Shown here in pieces: positions 1 to 10,907 of a stretch of DNA of 64,000 nucleotides. Each line of letters starts with the position of its first letter. The stretch's first letter is position 1. A model generated the notes under the pieces. That model was not told the origin of the DNA and ran no database searches. It worked only from the letters and a program-made list of their open reading frames with translations. The DNA lies in NCBI GenBank assembly GCA_964017235.1, contig OZ024938.1, positions 13,073,454-13,137,453 of the forward strand, read 5' to 3'. The stretch is from Sabellastarte sp. h YS-2021. Lineage: Eukaryota > Annelida > Polychaeta > Sabellida > Sabellidae. Position numbers and translations under genes: made by a program.

Positions 1-108
1 AGCATGGTCCAGTAAGTGTGAACCTATCTCATCTCCACAGACCACTACTTGGTCCTGAGTGATGCGTGATAGGTCAGTCCTCATGATAAACCTCAGCTCA
101 GTTGATCC
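1..108 (-). CDS. IgGFc-binding-like gene A, module exon C (partial, runs off left edge)
   Basis: On the minus strand an AG acceptor (109-111) opens a phase-0 frame beginning GSTELRFIMRTDLSRITQDQ and followed by VVVCGDEIGSHLLDH. It matches exon C of gene B at 56608-56827 (GSTELRF, L.R.TQ.QV, CGDEIG, L.DH), which supports both the frame and the acceptor. The exon continues past position 1. In gene B the same exon ends with a W..PIIP..P.CP.V.F motif and a W-C pair. I do not recognise this module as a named domain. It lies downstream of the IgGFc-binding domain and was probably secreted with it. Confidence 0.8.
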
Positions 109-295
109 CTGAGAATGTATTTTAAGTATGTTCAAGTGTCATGTTTGTTGACAATCTAAGATATCAGATCAACCGAAATTTCTCTCATCTCAGTTAAATA
201 TTTCACACCTCTAAATATGGCTCTGACTCTCTTCAATTTCATTGGCTGCAGAAGCCGCACCCAAAGCTTCTCGTGCTATAGCATTATGCACAATA

Positions 296-533
296 CTGCC
301 TTGCTACCAATTATCACCAGGTACCAATTATTGACACCAATAAGTGAAATGTTCATATTTCAGTAATGGCCACATATTTTGAAAGCTTTTTGGTGTGTAT
401 TTCTTCTATTTACTTTGAGAGAAATAGTTTTAGCATATTTGCTACACTTGGGATGCCACTTTTAGTCAAGTTATGTCTATTTGAATTCTGCCTGGCGATA
501 ATTGGTGTCCGGTGATAAATGGTAGCAAGGTAG
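296..533. mobile_element. MITE with ~40-bp TIRs and TA target duplication (Tc1/mariner-like size)
   Basis: The left end reads CTGCCTTGCTACCAATTATC. The reverse complement of the right end reads CTACCTTGCTACCATTTATC, and the similarity continues for about 40 bp. TA flanks both ends (294-295 and 534-535), as expected for Tc1/mariner-type elements. It is 238 bp long with no coding capacity and sits in the intron between exons C and B of gene A. Confidence 0.75.
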
Positions 534-1900
534 TACCTCCAGATATGTTGCCAAAACTAACGTCTAACAGCATAGCGTACAGCTGTCTCCGACGGAGCTA
601 GTATCCATGAATAGATCTCTCCCAATTTATTCAAGATTTGCCCTGACATGTACCATGTAACATTCTTCCCTGCCTTGAGACTTGACAAATTACAATCCAT
701 TGTTATTTATAACAGTACAAATGAAAATAATGCAAATGCAAACTGCATATTTAATGTGGATTTCAAGAATTTCGCTTTTGTTTTGGATACAGGCATAAAA
801 AGGTGCATTATCCAAATTACAAAGTCTTATCTCAGATTTAAATGATCTAAGTACTTTTACTCAGAAATGACCTGATAGTAATACCATTTTTTTGGAGTAG
901 GACCCTTGAATTCTCAATGTCGTAAATGTCTCCATGGCCTTAACATTCAATTTGGGAGATAGTAAAGAAAACAATCGGTTCCCAAGAATGCGTAAATCCT
1001 CGCCTGTGGGCAGTGCTGGGAAAACACAAAACAAATTCTGTAGACTCATTCCAGATCAGAATTTGAGGTCAAATTTGAGGATGCACAATCTATGAAAATA
1101 TGGTCCATATCTAATGTATAGTTTTGACTAATGTGCATGGAAAAACACATGCACTGAGTTGTTTGCTGCTTGCAATTTAAAAAGAGAGTGTAACTGTGAC
1201 CATTATCCCATTTTCTTATTTGTCCCACTTTAATGGATTTGCACTTTATGACCTCCTGTTACACATCTTCTTTGTCTTGTGTATATAGTTTTCTACAGTG
1301 TCACCTTCTGTGTGTAATAAATCCAAAATATTAATGTAAAATAAAGGTAAAAAATATTCTGGAGACTTAATCTAGATCCAGATCTAAATCATGATTGAGG
1401 GTAATGGAGTTCTATGAAGATATGAAAGAAGATGAATTACTGTTGTATTACTACAGTACTTCAATGAATATATAAATTATTATACATCCTTTGTCAATAT
1501 CAGATGTGCTGTTGCTTCCAATAAATTCTTAGTTGTTCCCGCTTTTAACCCCCAGATTCATAAGTCTAAAACTCATTTCGATTGATCCTTTGCAACTAAT
1601 GACCCTGACCTTAAAAGAAGAGCCTCCTACTTGATGTTTGATCTGTCCCCCGCAGTGGCATGTTTCAGGCCTAAGTTTATGGCTCGCCTGTTTCATGAAG
1701 CCTATTCCTCTCATTAAGTAAATGCTTTCTGATGCCAACTTTTTCTGCAGATGGATGGATGACATTTCCTCTACCCCTTATGCTGTTTTGCACCTCAGAA
1801 TTTGATACACATCAAAATTAAGTGCTGTAAAAGTTTGTAAATAAAAACAGCAAGAGTTTGACCCCAAACACTCCAACAATTCAAGTTTAGAGTGTACTTT

Positions 1901-2020
1901 GGGGACCGTGGTGGCAGAGTGGTAACACTCAGCTCCAGCCCCTGAGATCAGAGGTTGACTCCCACATCGGCAAGGATAACTGACATGACATAAACCAGTA
2001 AATAAGTAAATAAATACCGT
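1901..2020 (+). mobile_element. tRNA-derived SINE, internally shortened
   Basis: It starts with an A-box-like GTGGTGGCAGAGTGGTAACA, has a weak B-box region (AGGTTGACTCC), and ends in an AAATAAGTAAATAAATA tail. The head matches the SINEs at 16564, 34039 and 55498. The middle part of those copies is missing here. It lies in an intron of gene A. Confidence 0.65.
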
Positions 2021-2487
2021 GTCATCTTGCAAGTGGTATGGTCATTCTTTATACTGGATCCTACGACATATCTTTTTACTCTTGATACAAAAAAATGTCC
2101 AAAAAAATCGGAGCTGGGTGACCTTAAATTAATAGAAGATCAGTTGTGCTAGTCCACCAATCACCCCAAGAGTGATCTGGATTTGGTGTTACCGAGGACT
2201 TTTATGAACTATGTCAATCAAGAGGAGATTGTAAAGCTTATCTCATTAAAATCTGTCTGTTTCCTATTATTTCTTACAGGATCAGTACACGATCAGTAGT
2301 TCCCCCAGATATCACCTTGGTTGTACACTATTATCTACAGCGGAACAGGGTGTTACTGTGAAATAAAAATGTAGATAATATGGTAATGACACAGTGAAAA
2401 TGATGCCAGGTGACTCTTGCTGTGCCTAAAACTATCAGAGTGGCCTCATTGCATAACTGATTTAGTTCATTGTATTTTTGAGGTTAC

Positions 2488-2586
2488 CTCGTTTCCATTG
2501 GTCACAAATGGAGTGGAGACACCAAGTAGCTCCAAGTCATCAGTACTTTGTGATGAACAGAGAGAAGATCCAATCATACCATTCAC
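2488..2586 (-). CDS. IgGFc-binding-like gene A, module exon B
   Basis: This 99-bp exon is phase 0-0 (33 codons). On the minus strand the acceptor is ACAG before GTGAATGG and the donor is GTAACC (2482-2487). The translation begins VNGMIGSSLCSSQSTDDLEL and ends STPFVTNGNE. Gene B has an exon of identical length and phase at 57061-57159 with the same IGS.LCSS and STPF.TNGNE motifs. Conservation of length, phase and residues between diverged paralogues indicates a real coding exon. The domain is not one I can name. Confidence 0.85.
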
Positions 2587-2925
2587 CTGTACACAGAAAC
2601 ATACTGTAATAATAAAGAGTATATTAACCTCTGCAAATACTTATCTATACTATTGGAGCATGATCTGTAAGAATGGACACAAAAATATAAATATGAATCC
2701 GTAACTGAACAAATTTTGCCACTACCTTTTGATCTGACTGGAGTAATAAACAATTTAGCTGATGGTGGATGTTTTACAGTTGTTGTTTCAACTGTTAAGT
2801 TGGACCTTTAACTCCTCTATTGACAACATCCAGAGTGTTAAGATCCAACATATTTACACCGGGGAAGGGGCATGGTTGGTGTAGGTTTGGTTGAAGCTTC
2901 TATTCTTTTCTGTTCTGTTCTATTC

Positions 2926-3060
2926 TGAACTTTTATAGCGCTTAATCTCTGCCAAGGCAGACTCTAAGGCCCAACACCAGTTACATAATCAAAAATCATC
3001 ATTCCATATAAATAGCCAGGTCAACACAACAGAGACCCCAGAAAGTAATATAAGTCCATC
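2926..3060 (-). repeat. Dispersed repeat (possible LINE 3' tail)
   Basis: The reverse complement contains a GGCAGAGATTAAGCGCTATAAAAG-type end, here quoted loosely. Related sequence occurs at 6727-6860 (reverse) and just after the LINE remnants at 17400 and 34875 (forward). That association suggests the 3' untranslated end of a CR1-like LINE. The ATAGCCAGGT word is shared with the 6.8-kb copy. Confidence 0.45.
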
Positions 3061-3077
3061 ACATATAAATCTAAGGT

Positions 3078-3286
3078 TGTGAATAATGACCACGATCTCA
3101 GTTTTAAAAAGTGGCAGTTACTGAATAATGACCGATATCTCACTAATAAAAAGTAGCAATTACTGAATAATGACCATGGACTCAATTGTAAAAAGTAGCA
3201 GTTATTGAATAATGACCATAGAAGCAATTATAAAAAGTAGCAGTTACTGAATAATAAACATGATCTCAGTCATAAAATGTAGCAGT
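3078..3286. repeat. Minisatellite, five units of about 41-42 bp
   Basis: Five diverged direct repeats each start with GAATAATGACC or a variant and end with AAAAAGTAGCAGTTACT or a variant. Reading through them on the minus strand gives a repetitive SLFSNCYFL-type peptide, which I take as an artefact of the repeat. It lies in the gene A intron between exons A and B. Confidence 0.8.
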
Positions 3287-3404
3287 TACTCTATGATACC
3301 CATACATTTAAGGTAGATTTCTAAAGCCATCTGACAAAAACATCTAACATGTAACATAAATGGTTATGGCTTATCTCCTATTAACTATCCCTGACGAGAG
3401 TTAC

Positions 3405-3577
3405 CTGGACAACCATGCCTGCTGAGACATCAGTCATTTCTGTGCTATAGCTGTCTGTACAGCTTGGTGTGAAGGATGTGCCATCATCACTTTGAAAATT
3501 TCCAGTCATGGCAATCCTGTACTGAGGGTTAGGTCTTGTAATATTTGGATTTGGTCCTGGATCACTTCCTGTTGTGG
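3405..3577 (-). CDS. IgGFc-binding-like gene A, module exon A
   Basis: On the minus strand the acceptor is TTGTAG (3578-3580) and the donor is GTAACT (3399-3404). The exon is 173 bp, phase 1 to 0. The translation includes NITRPNPQYRIAMTGNF, SDDGTSF and SCTDSYSTEM. Gene B exon 57404-57573 is homologous (ITRP.PQYR, MTGNF.S.DG, SCTD.YS.EM), with the same phases. It follows the IgGFc-binding exon directly and starts the three-exon A-B-C module. Confidence 0.85.
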
Positions 3578-4163
3578 CTACAATATCAGTTAGGAAACAT
3601 GAAGGTCAAAAGTTTTAGACATTCCCCATGCTAAGAGCTGCAGAATTAGTGTGTATTGAGATATTTAGCTTGTGTAAACTCTAACACAAATGTCAAGGAT
3701 GAGATGTCAATTATTGCAGATTGTACAATGACAACATAACTTGAATTTGGTTTCAAGAAAATAGTATTGCATATAATCATTAGTTACATGTTCTATAAAC
3801 TGCGTGAGGTTGCAGAATACACTATTGCCGTAACGAGTATATGTGCTGAAATGGTGCCATGTTGCCAAGATTTGACTCCTCAGCACAACTCCCACAACAG
3901 GATGTCACACTGTAAAGTGGATTATCTTAGCAGTTGTTAGAGTTAATGAAAAAGAAAACTTTCCATTTATAAGACTAGATATATGTGCATCAGTGCTGAG
4001 AAAATCATCACTTGATTAAAACTTGTTACTTTTCCCTATAACACTGCAAATTGAACAAATATTAAACCTCCAAAATATCAAAAGCATGATGAAGTAGCTT
4101 TGCAGCATTCTCCATACAGTCCTCTTAACTGAATTACTTTACAAGAGATTATACTTCACTTAC

Positions 4164-5414
4164 CAAAGCCTGCCTGGTATGCATACCCTCTGGCTTCATT
4201 AGACTGTCCGTGGATGAGAGCAGAAAAACCAGGGTTGTTAGCGTCAGTAATGAGACTATGAAGGGTTTCCCTAAATCCATCAATTTCTAACTCAAGACTA
4301 GAGAATCCTGTCTGCACATCCCATCCGGTCAACTCAACACCATCATAATAGAGGGGAGCACTGTCTGGTGTCTCTGTCAGATATACAATGCTCATGTAAT
4401 CAACCATGGTTAGAGAAGGTGAACCTTCTTCGGGCTTGGTAAAGACCACATTCTGTCCATAGCCATCTGTGGGTACAAGTACGGCCATAAAAACAGCTGC
4501 CCCTGAAGGATTTGTACTGGCACTGTTGGTGCTATACTGAGCTGCACGGCAAGGCTTGTCACAATCAAAGACTCCATTGACATTGGAAGTTAAGGTGTAT
4601 TCTTCAAACTGGCCTCGGAATTCAATTATGTTGGTGTTGCCATCATAGGTCACTTGGGTATTATCTTCCAGGGCCATCACTCTGACAATGGTGGGTCCAG
4701 AATAACTATTGTAGTTCAAGGTATGGGAGATGTATCTAGTTCCTGCTTGCTGATCTAATGGCATAGAAGCCCATATAGCTCCAGCCACTTCAGCCGGGTT
4801 TGTGTCAGCACATGGATTCCCTGCTGTTACAGCTACAGGTTTATCAGCTGTTACATAGTAGCCAGTGAAGTCAATGTTCCTTTCGCCTGCATTATTCAAG
4901 GTGCGGTTGGTAAAGACTTGTTGTACATTCAAAGTAACAGCTTGTTCCAAGATAGCGTCACCATCCACCATGTTGTAGATGTTCACCTCAGTGTCATCCA
5001 TGTAAGCTGCCACAGTAAAGAACCCACATGTGGCCCCACTGACACAGGTGATGTCATTGATGCTGGGATAAGTGATGACCATGTACTGCTGAGGGTCTGT
5101 GGTCACAGGCGGGACCAGAATGGTGTCCATATGTCCATCATTCCTGTAATTGCCCAGCATTACTGAAATGTCATCATCTGATTCAATGATAAAGGCTTTA
5201 TTTTCCACACCACTATCAACCCTGAAGTCATAGTCAAAGTATTCTGAATAGGTTACATTTGCATCAATATTGTAGGTGTTGGATGCGCCATTGGGATCTA
5301 CAATAGTTGCCATGGTGGATACCTTTGAATTGATGTAGACGACACATGATCCTTCCAGAAAGTCTGACCTCACTTGAGAAAAGGCAAAGACAAAACTCCT
5401 ACCTTCTGAGGAAG
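4164..5414 (-). CDS. IgGFc-binding-like gene A, main exon with IgGFc-binding domain
   Basis: This 1251-bp exon is phase 1-1 (417 codons). The minus-strand acceptor is TTACAG (ends at 5415) and the donor is GTAAGT (begins at 4163). The protein shows the hallmarks of the IgGFc-binding N-terminal domain family (FCGBP-like): an opening EGRSFVFAFSQ, D.ILVPP, YMVITYPS, FFTVAAYMDDTEVNIYN, then TADKPVAVTAGNPCADTNP, GTRYISHTL and VMALEDNTQVTY. Further cysteines (DCDKPCRA) and N-glycosylation sites such as NRT are present. Gene B has the same exon at 58027-59280. The symmetric 1-1 phase fits an exon-shufflable extracellular domain. Known family members are secreted mucin-associated or recognition proteins; a role in surface defence or adhesion is inference. 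The upstream signal-peptide exon was not found. Reading past either splice site runs into intron. Confidence 0.9.
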
Positions 5415-6726
5415 CTGTAATGAATAATATAGTTTCTAGAAACAATGGGAGATCACCCAGCACTCATTTGGCATAGATGGCCATCTTATAGTCTTTTGCA
5501 AGAATTATTATTCTGGTCAAAACAAGAGCACTGTGCTTTTACTTTATGTCACCAGCCACATTTGAAAATATTTTAACAAAATTTACTCAACAGTCTAATA
5601 TATTCAACAAATTTTGATGTTTTATCCAAGGACGACAGAGTTTAATACACATGCAGAATAGAGTATTTTCCATCCCAGTTCGCTGTACATAAAACAGGAT
5701 GTTTGTATGAAACTGGGTTATCCAGAGCAAATACAAAGAACATCAATATTTAGTAGTTTGTATGGAATTGTTACCATTCGTTCTTATATGCCTGTACATT
5801 GGTTCTGATTTATTGCTTCATTTTATAGATAATTATTGTAAAGTAAAATTTTAAACTCCCTTTTTATTTAATTGATGAACATTAAGTGAACTATAGTTAA
5901 AAATCATCTTAGTTCATGATTACAAAGACAGTCTGATAAACAATGCTTTAGACTGTACAATAATTCCCAAAATGGAAATAGATTTTTAAAACAATTTTAA
6001 TGATCCATGATACATGCTACGTTTGCATTCAATAAATACTACAAAAAAAATTACTAAAAGTATGCATCCTTCTAAATTATAACAACCAGTTTGGGAGAGA
6101 AACTTACTTCAACCACAGAAAATGTCACACGCATTATTTTTACTGGATTAAGAAGCATACCTTTCAATTATCACTACAAAATGTAATAGGCAAATGCCTG
6201 GATATAAGTATTTTCTTTCAAAAATGTAATCATGTCTGTGTATTCATCATTCATCATATTAGCAAGTCACTGCGTTTCAAACATCAAGGGTGAACAAGTA
6301 TTGTCACACTTGTTCTGACCAAACACCAAAACATGGATAATCAAAGAAGGTAGATCGGTTAAACTAAAGTCCATTAGCCATCAAAGGCCTTATTTTTGTA
6401 GTAAAAATGTCATCATTTAAGATTATTTAAATTTTATCTTTATAGTTGTTAACATATATATAATGGCCTAAGTACTTTGATTGCAAAGCCTTATTTTTAC
6501 TTCTTTTTAGTAATTTTATCCAGATTTCGTTTTGATTAAAATATAGCATGAGACACCAGTGCAAATTAAATGCATAATTTCAATTTAAAATTTCATTTTT
6601 CGTTTGCCATTTTTTATTTTATGTCTCATAAACTGAGCATGCTAATGATAAGCATTCACAGATATAACATGGAACAGTTAAGCAGTAGTTCTAATAGCCA
6701 TGTGTAATTATTGAATTAATAATGTA

Positions 6727-6860
6727 ATTTTATGAGGACTTTTATGGGACTTAATCTCCATCATCTGCCAGACTCTAAGGCATACATAAACATATGAAAT
6801 AAGAGTTTGTCCATTAACATAGCCAGGTTATACCAGCGACCTAAGACAGATAGAAAAAGG
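6727..6860 (-). repeat. Dispersed repeat, second copy of the 2926-3060 type
   Basis: GGACTTTTATGGGACTTAAT, CTGCCAGACTCTAAGGC and ATAGCCAGGTTA match the 2.9-kb copy in the same order and orientation. No coding capacity is seen. Confidence 0.45.
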
Positions 6861-9056
6861 GTCTGGAAATGGCTCTAGTAGAAAGGCTTTTGGACATTAT
6901 GAGCTTTTTCCTGATGGATGCAATAGAGGTTTCATCGCATATGTTGTCAGGTGGGTCATTCTAAATCTTAAGTAGATCAAAGGCAAAACTATGATCAAAA
7001 TGTCTGACTAACTTGTGAAGTGAAGAAAGGTGGGACTGGCAAAGTATATCCGGACAGGGTGACAATGCCTGGTGTTGTAGGGGTAAGTACTAAGAGACGG
7101 GGAAGGTCCAAAGTAACTCATGGAGCCACTAGGAATAAGTTATTAGCCCAATCTAGTGGTTTTGAACATAAAACGGTATTCAACAGGCAACATGTGATGG
7201 GGTATTATGCCGGGAGTCACATGATCTAACTTTTGTATGATGTGTGACCATATGTACAAGAGTGTTCTAAATAGACGGAGTTTATGCAAGCTAGAACTTT
7301 ACAAACCTCTGAAAAATGAGTTACAGCAGTCCAAACGACTACTAGGCAAGGCATTAGGAAAAAAGGACAACCACTTCAAGGGTAATAAGTTAACTAAAGA
7401 TCATGCATTTGTAGGAAACAGACTTTACAAGTCTTTTTAAAATACTCTACTTTATGAAGAATTTTTGTCAAGCTGTTTTCATTCCTCAATCAAAATTACA
7501 TATAAATACACATTTTATTAGACAACAAAAAATCAAACAAATTTGGCCAGAGAATTGAACTGGTGTTACTTCCTGTTGATGCTGATTTAGGACAAAGGTG
7601 AAATTACTTCACAAAGCTTTGATGAAAAATAATATATGTAAAGAAGGTTTGACTTAGTGAACACAGAAGGGCTTACACTTGTGTAGTTTTATTTAGAAAC
7701 AGAACCATTTCTGACTTTAACATCTGTCATGTTCAGACAATTCTTGTTACCTTCAGCTCACTTAGAGATAAGATTCTACGGACAGTCTTTGGTTCTCATA
7801 TATATTACTCACCGGGGACATTTTAGTCAATACATAAGACAATGTAGTTTTCCGCCATCTGCTGGCTTACCTGTTATTTCCCCAGCTAGTGTACACAGCA
7901 GTACTGAAATAATACAGCAACAAATTACATATTGTAGTACATATTTTAGTCAGTCATACTAAGACAAAAGTATCTTCTTAGCTACAACATAATTACTGGG
8001 CACGCGATAGCATGGTTTTTAATTAATTCTTCAGATACAATGAAGAAGGTAGTACCAAGTAAAAATAAAATACCCCTCTTATTTTCAATCATACCCCAAG
8101 TAAGTTTCCACGTTGGGCACTCCAATTCAGGTTCAGATAGGTCTTCTGTAACACACTCTTCCATGTGTGCAACATACAGTAAGACCTAGTAGATTTAACT
8201 CTGGATACTGGTAATCTAGTCTTTTTGGAAAAAGTGCAGAAAAAAACTGACAAACATGTGATTTATAAACAGTGAAAAAATCGGTTGTATCACCAGAAAA
8301 GACCACCCTTGTAATCTGCCATCAATGCTTGTGATTCAAAAGGATGCTGGACACATCGGCCCTTTGCCAAATCAGCCCTTGGCAAGTGACACCCTAAAAC
8401 CCCGACTCCTGCAAACTCTGAACCCAGGTGAATAAAAATAAAATGCAGCATAATAAGGTCTCTTTTATACCACTTAATCTGCATCATATGGCAGAATCAT
8501 GTTCCAGTATTCCAAGTAATCATCAGGTTATCAGGTTATTAATGATAAGTAATGAGAGATAATGCTTCATGATCATATTAGTGTTTGTTTCACAGGGATA
8601 ATAACTTCTAAAATGATACTTGGCAAAACATAATTAACACACATTCAAGGTATTTGAATGTTGTAATCACACATTTTAACCTTTAGACGTTTGTTTCAGT
8701 TAGAATAATTACGGTCAAATAACTTTGGAATAATCTTTATCACATGATGTCAAAGGTGATAATTTCTTCAGTGATATTCAACAAACATGTAATCACCAAA
8801 TATGAAAGGTTTTTGGATGCTGTAGTTAATTCCTTTATCCTCTGACCTTCACTCAATTGTTTGTGTTAGAATTAAAAATGTAATTGACTTAATGAAGATA
8901 AAGTGCTATAAATTTTCCAATAAGATTTTATATTACAACTAATGGTCTCTGTCCCGTAGTTCATAGGCCTTTTGAATTGTTTCCTTTGAGAGTTAAACCC
9001 TAGCCTTGGATAAGACCTAATTTAAATAATCACATGTTTACTCATTTATCATCTTC

Positions 9057-9210
9057 ACCAAGGAGGATATGCTTTTGCCAGCATGTGTTTGTCTGGTTGT
9101 TTGCAAACATTACTCTAAATGTTATGGACAGTGTTTGATACCATTTTCAGAAAATGTCGACAATGGGATGATGGTTAGATTTTGGTGGCTACAGAGATAG
9201 CCATCTGGAT
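9057..9210 (+). repeat. Dispersed repeat of the ACCAAGGAGGATATG type
   Basis: The order of words (ACCAAGGAGGATATG, GTTTGTCTGGTTGTTTGCAA, GATGATGGTTAGATTTTGG) resembles a very common invertebrate dispersed repeat that I recall. No ends could be defined, and no second copy is present in this window. Confidence 0.35.
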
Positions 9211-10907
9211 CCAATTTGCAATGTTTTTTGTCATTATCTTTATAAGGAATACTGGAGTTGTTGGGTCTATGTTTAGGGCTGCTCTCTCTGAATGCTGTTC
9301 TTGTTTAAGGTGTACATTTTTATCAGAAATGTAGTTATAAACTCTACATTCTAAAATAATATGTATATCTGCCTTTGACAGTCTGGCCAGACATTTTTAA
9401 TGTTCCAAATTTTACAAAATACAACAAGCCAGCACTACAGGGATATACAGAAAGGGAAACATTAAATCAATTTAAGTTTAATCTCACAGTTTATTTGACT
9501 TATAATATATATGAAAATAAGTATACACAATTTAGATTTTGGAAGTATTAGAATAAAATTCCAATAAATGTTTGTTTATTTTTTTTAAAAAAATGAACAT
9601 TGTTTAAATTTCAAAGCCTTCAGCTTATGGTCCACCTTCTTGGATGTAATTCCATTGACCAAATCCCTTGAAGCATTGAATGATACATGTTATTATATCC
9701 CCATAATGTGTTACTATAGCACAAAATTCAAGGATAATCTCTACTAAATAGTTTTAACATTAAGAATTTCACCAACGTTTGAAAATAACTATATCTTGAT
9801 GTTTTATACCCAGAACAATGAAAAAATAGGGGCTCACCATTATGAAGCTTTTTATTGAAGCAAGAAGTTTATTTTCGATTTCTCAGACTTTGTGTAATTT
9901 ACATAGCTGAAGTAAGAAAGGATTATACAAAACATTATGGTTTTTTCTTCATTCTGTACTTCATTAATTTTTAATATGACTTTGTAATATTATTGTCCAC
10001 ATCAAGTTGTACAAAATATTAAGTAAATAATTGAATATCAGTTCAAGTGCATATAGTTTCAGCCCAAGAAAAGCTGTGATGGAGTTTTACTATTTGGACT
10101 GAATATCTGACTTAATTTCAGAAAAAATGTAATTTGTGAAAATTCTAGCATTACGAATATTGACATATTTAACTGAAACAAAGTTTATACAATATCAATC
10201 AAAAACAAATCATAAAAAGTGGGGGTCACACAAAAAATTTTGAGAAATCTTTGAAGCAGCTATAAGTATCTAATAAATGCTGACTCAGCAAATTTTCAAT
10301 GAGAGTTAGAACCCACATTGTTTTTACACGTGGAATTCAAGTGACTGAAAAATGTGTGATGGCCCTTTGAGAACCAGTTTTGGTAATTGACTTCAGTTAT
10401 ATTAGTTAAAATTGCAAAAAATGGTGACTTTTTTCGATATATTTTTAAAAAGTTATCAGTCACTACAACCATTTTTTACTGCGTTCTTGATAGCAACACA
10501 GTTCCTTTGGGTTCAAAAATGTAGTTTACAAACTGTTCCCCTTTTTGTTTAGTTATATTGTAAAAATAATATATTATACATCAAAACCAGATATTGTAGA
10601 TACATTTCTGATTATGTCATGAAAAAACTACTTTCATACAAAATTAGTCAGATCAATAGTGTTCTGATGTTATGTCTCACAATGTCGAAAAAGGGTCACC
10701 ATGTTTTTGCTCTAATATTTACTGCTCAAGTATTTGTGATATTGTAGATGATTTAGGATATTTTAACTGGTTTTTATATTTGATTTCTTTTGACACAAAA
10801 ACCTCAAGCAAAGTTAGATTTTGATTTGGTTTGATTTTTTTAACAATACAAATGAAATGAATGTTATGAAGTTATGAAATGACTTCCTAGTTCAATAATA
10901 TTCATAT

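Larger units (their letters stand above)
5415..10896. other. AT-rich non-coding interval with repeat remnants
   Basis: No convincing gene was found. Short open frames (for example 7020-7229, 7237-7440 and 7982-8164) lack recognisable motifs, homologues in the window or good splice context. The 5' exon or exons and promoter of gene A should lie here or further right. Recognisable pieces are listed separately at 6727 and 9057. Confidence 0.6.

Noticed and set aside
5415-5463. N-terminal MLGDLPLFLETILFIT as a signal peptide for gene A
   Set aside because: It precedes an acceptor at the position conserved in gene B, and is best read as intron.
7020-7440. Two basic open frames on the plus strand
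   Set aside because: No motif, no paralogue in the window, and no splice or promoter context.
7982-8164. Hydrophobic minus-strand frame (GILFLLGTTFFIVS) as gene A's signal-peptide exon
   Set aside because: No donor gives the phase-1 end needed to join the exon at 5414.
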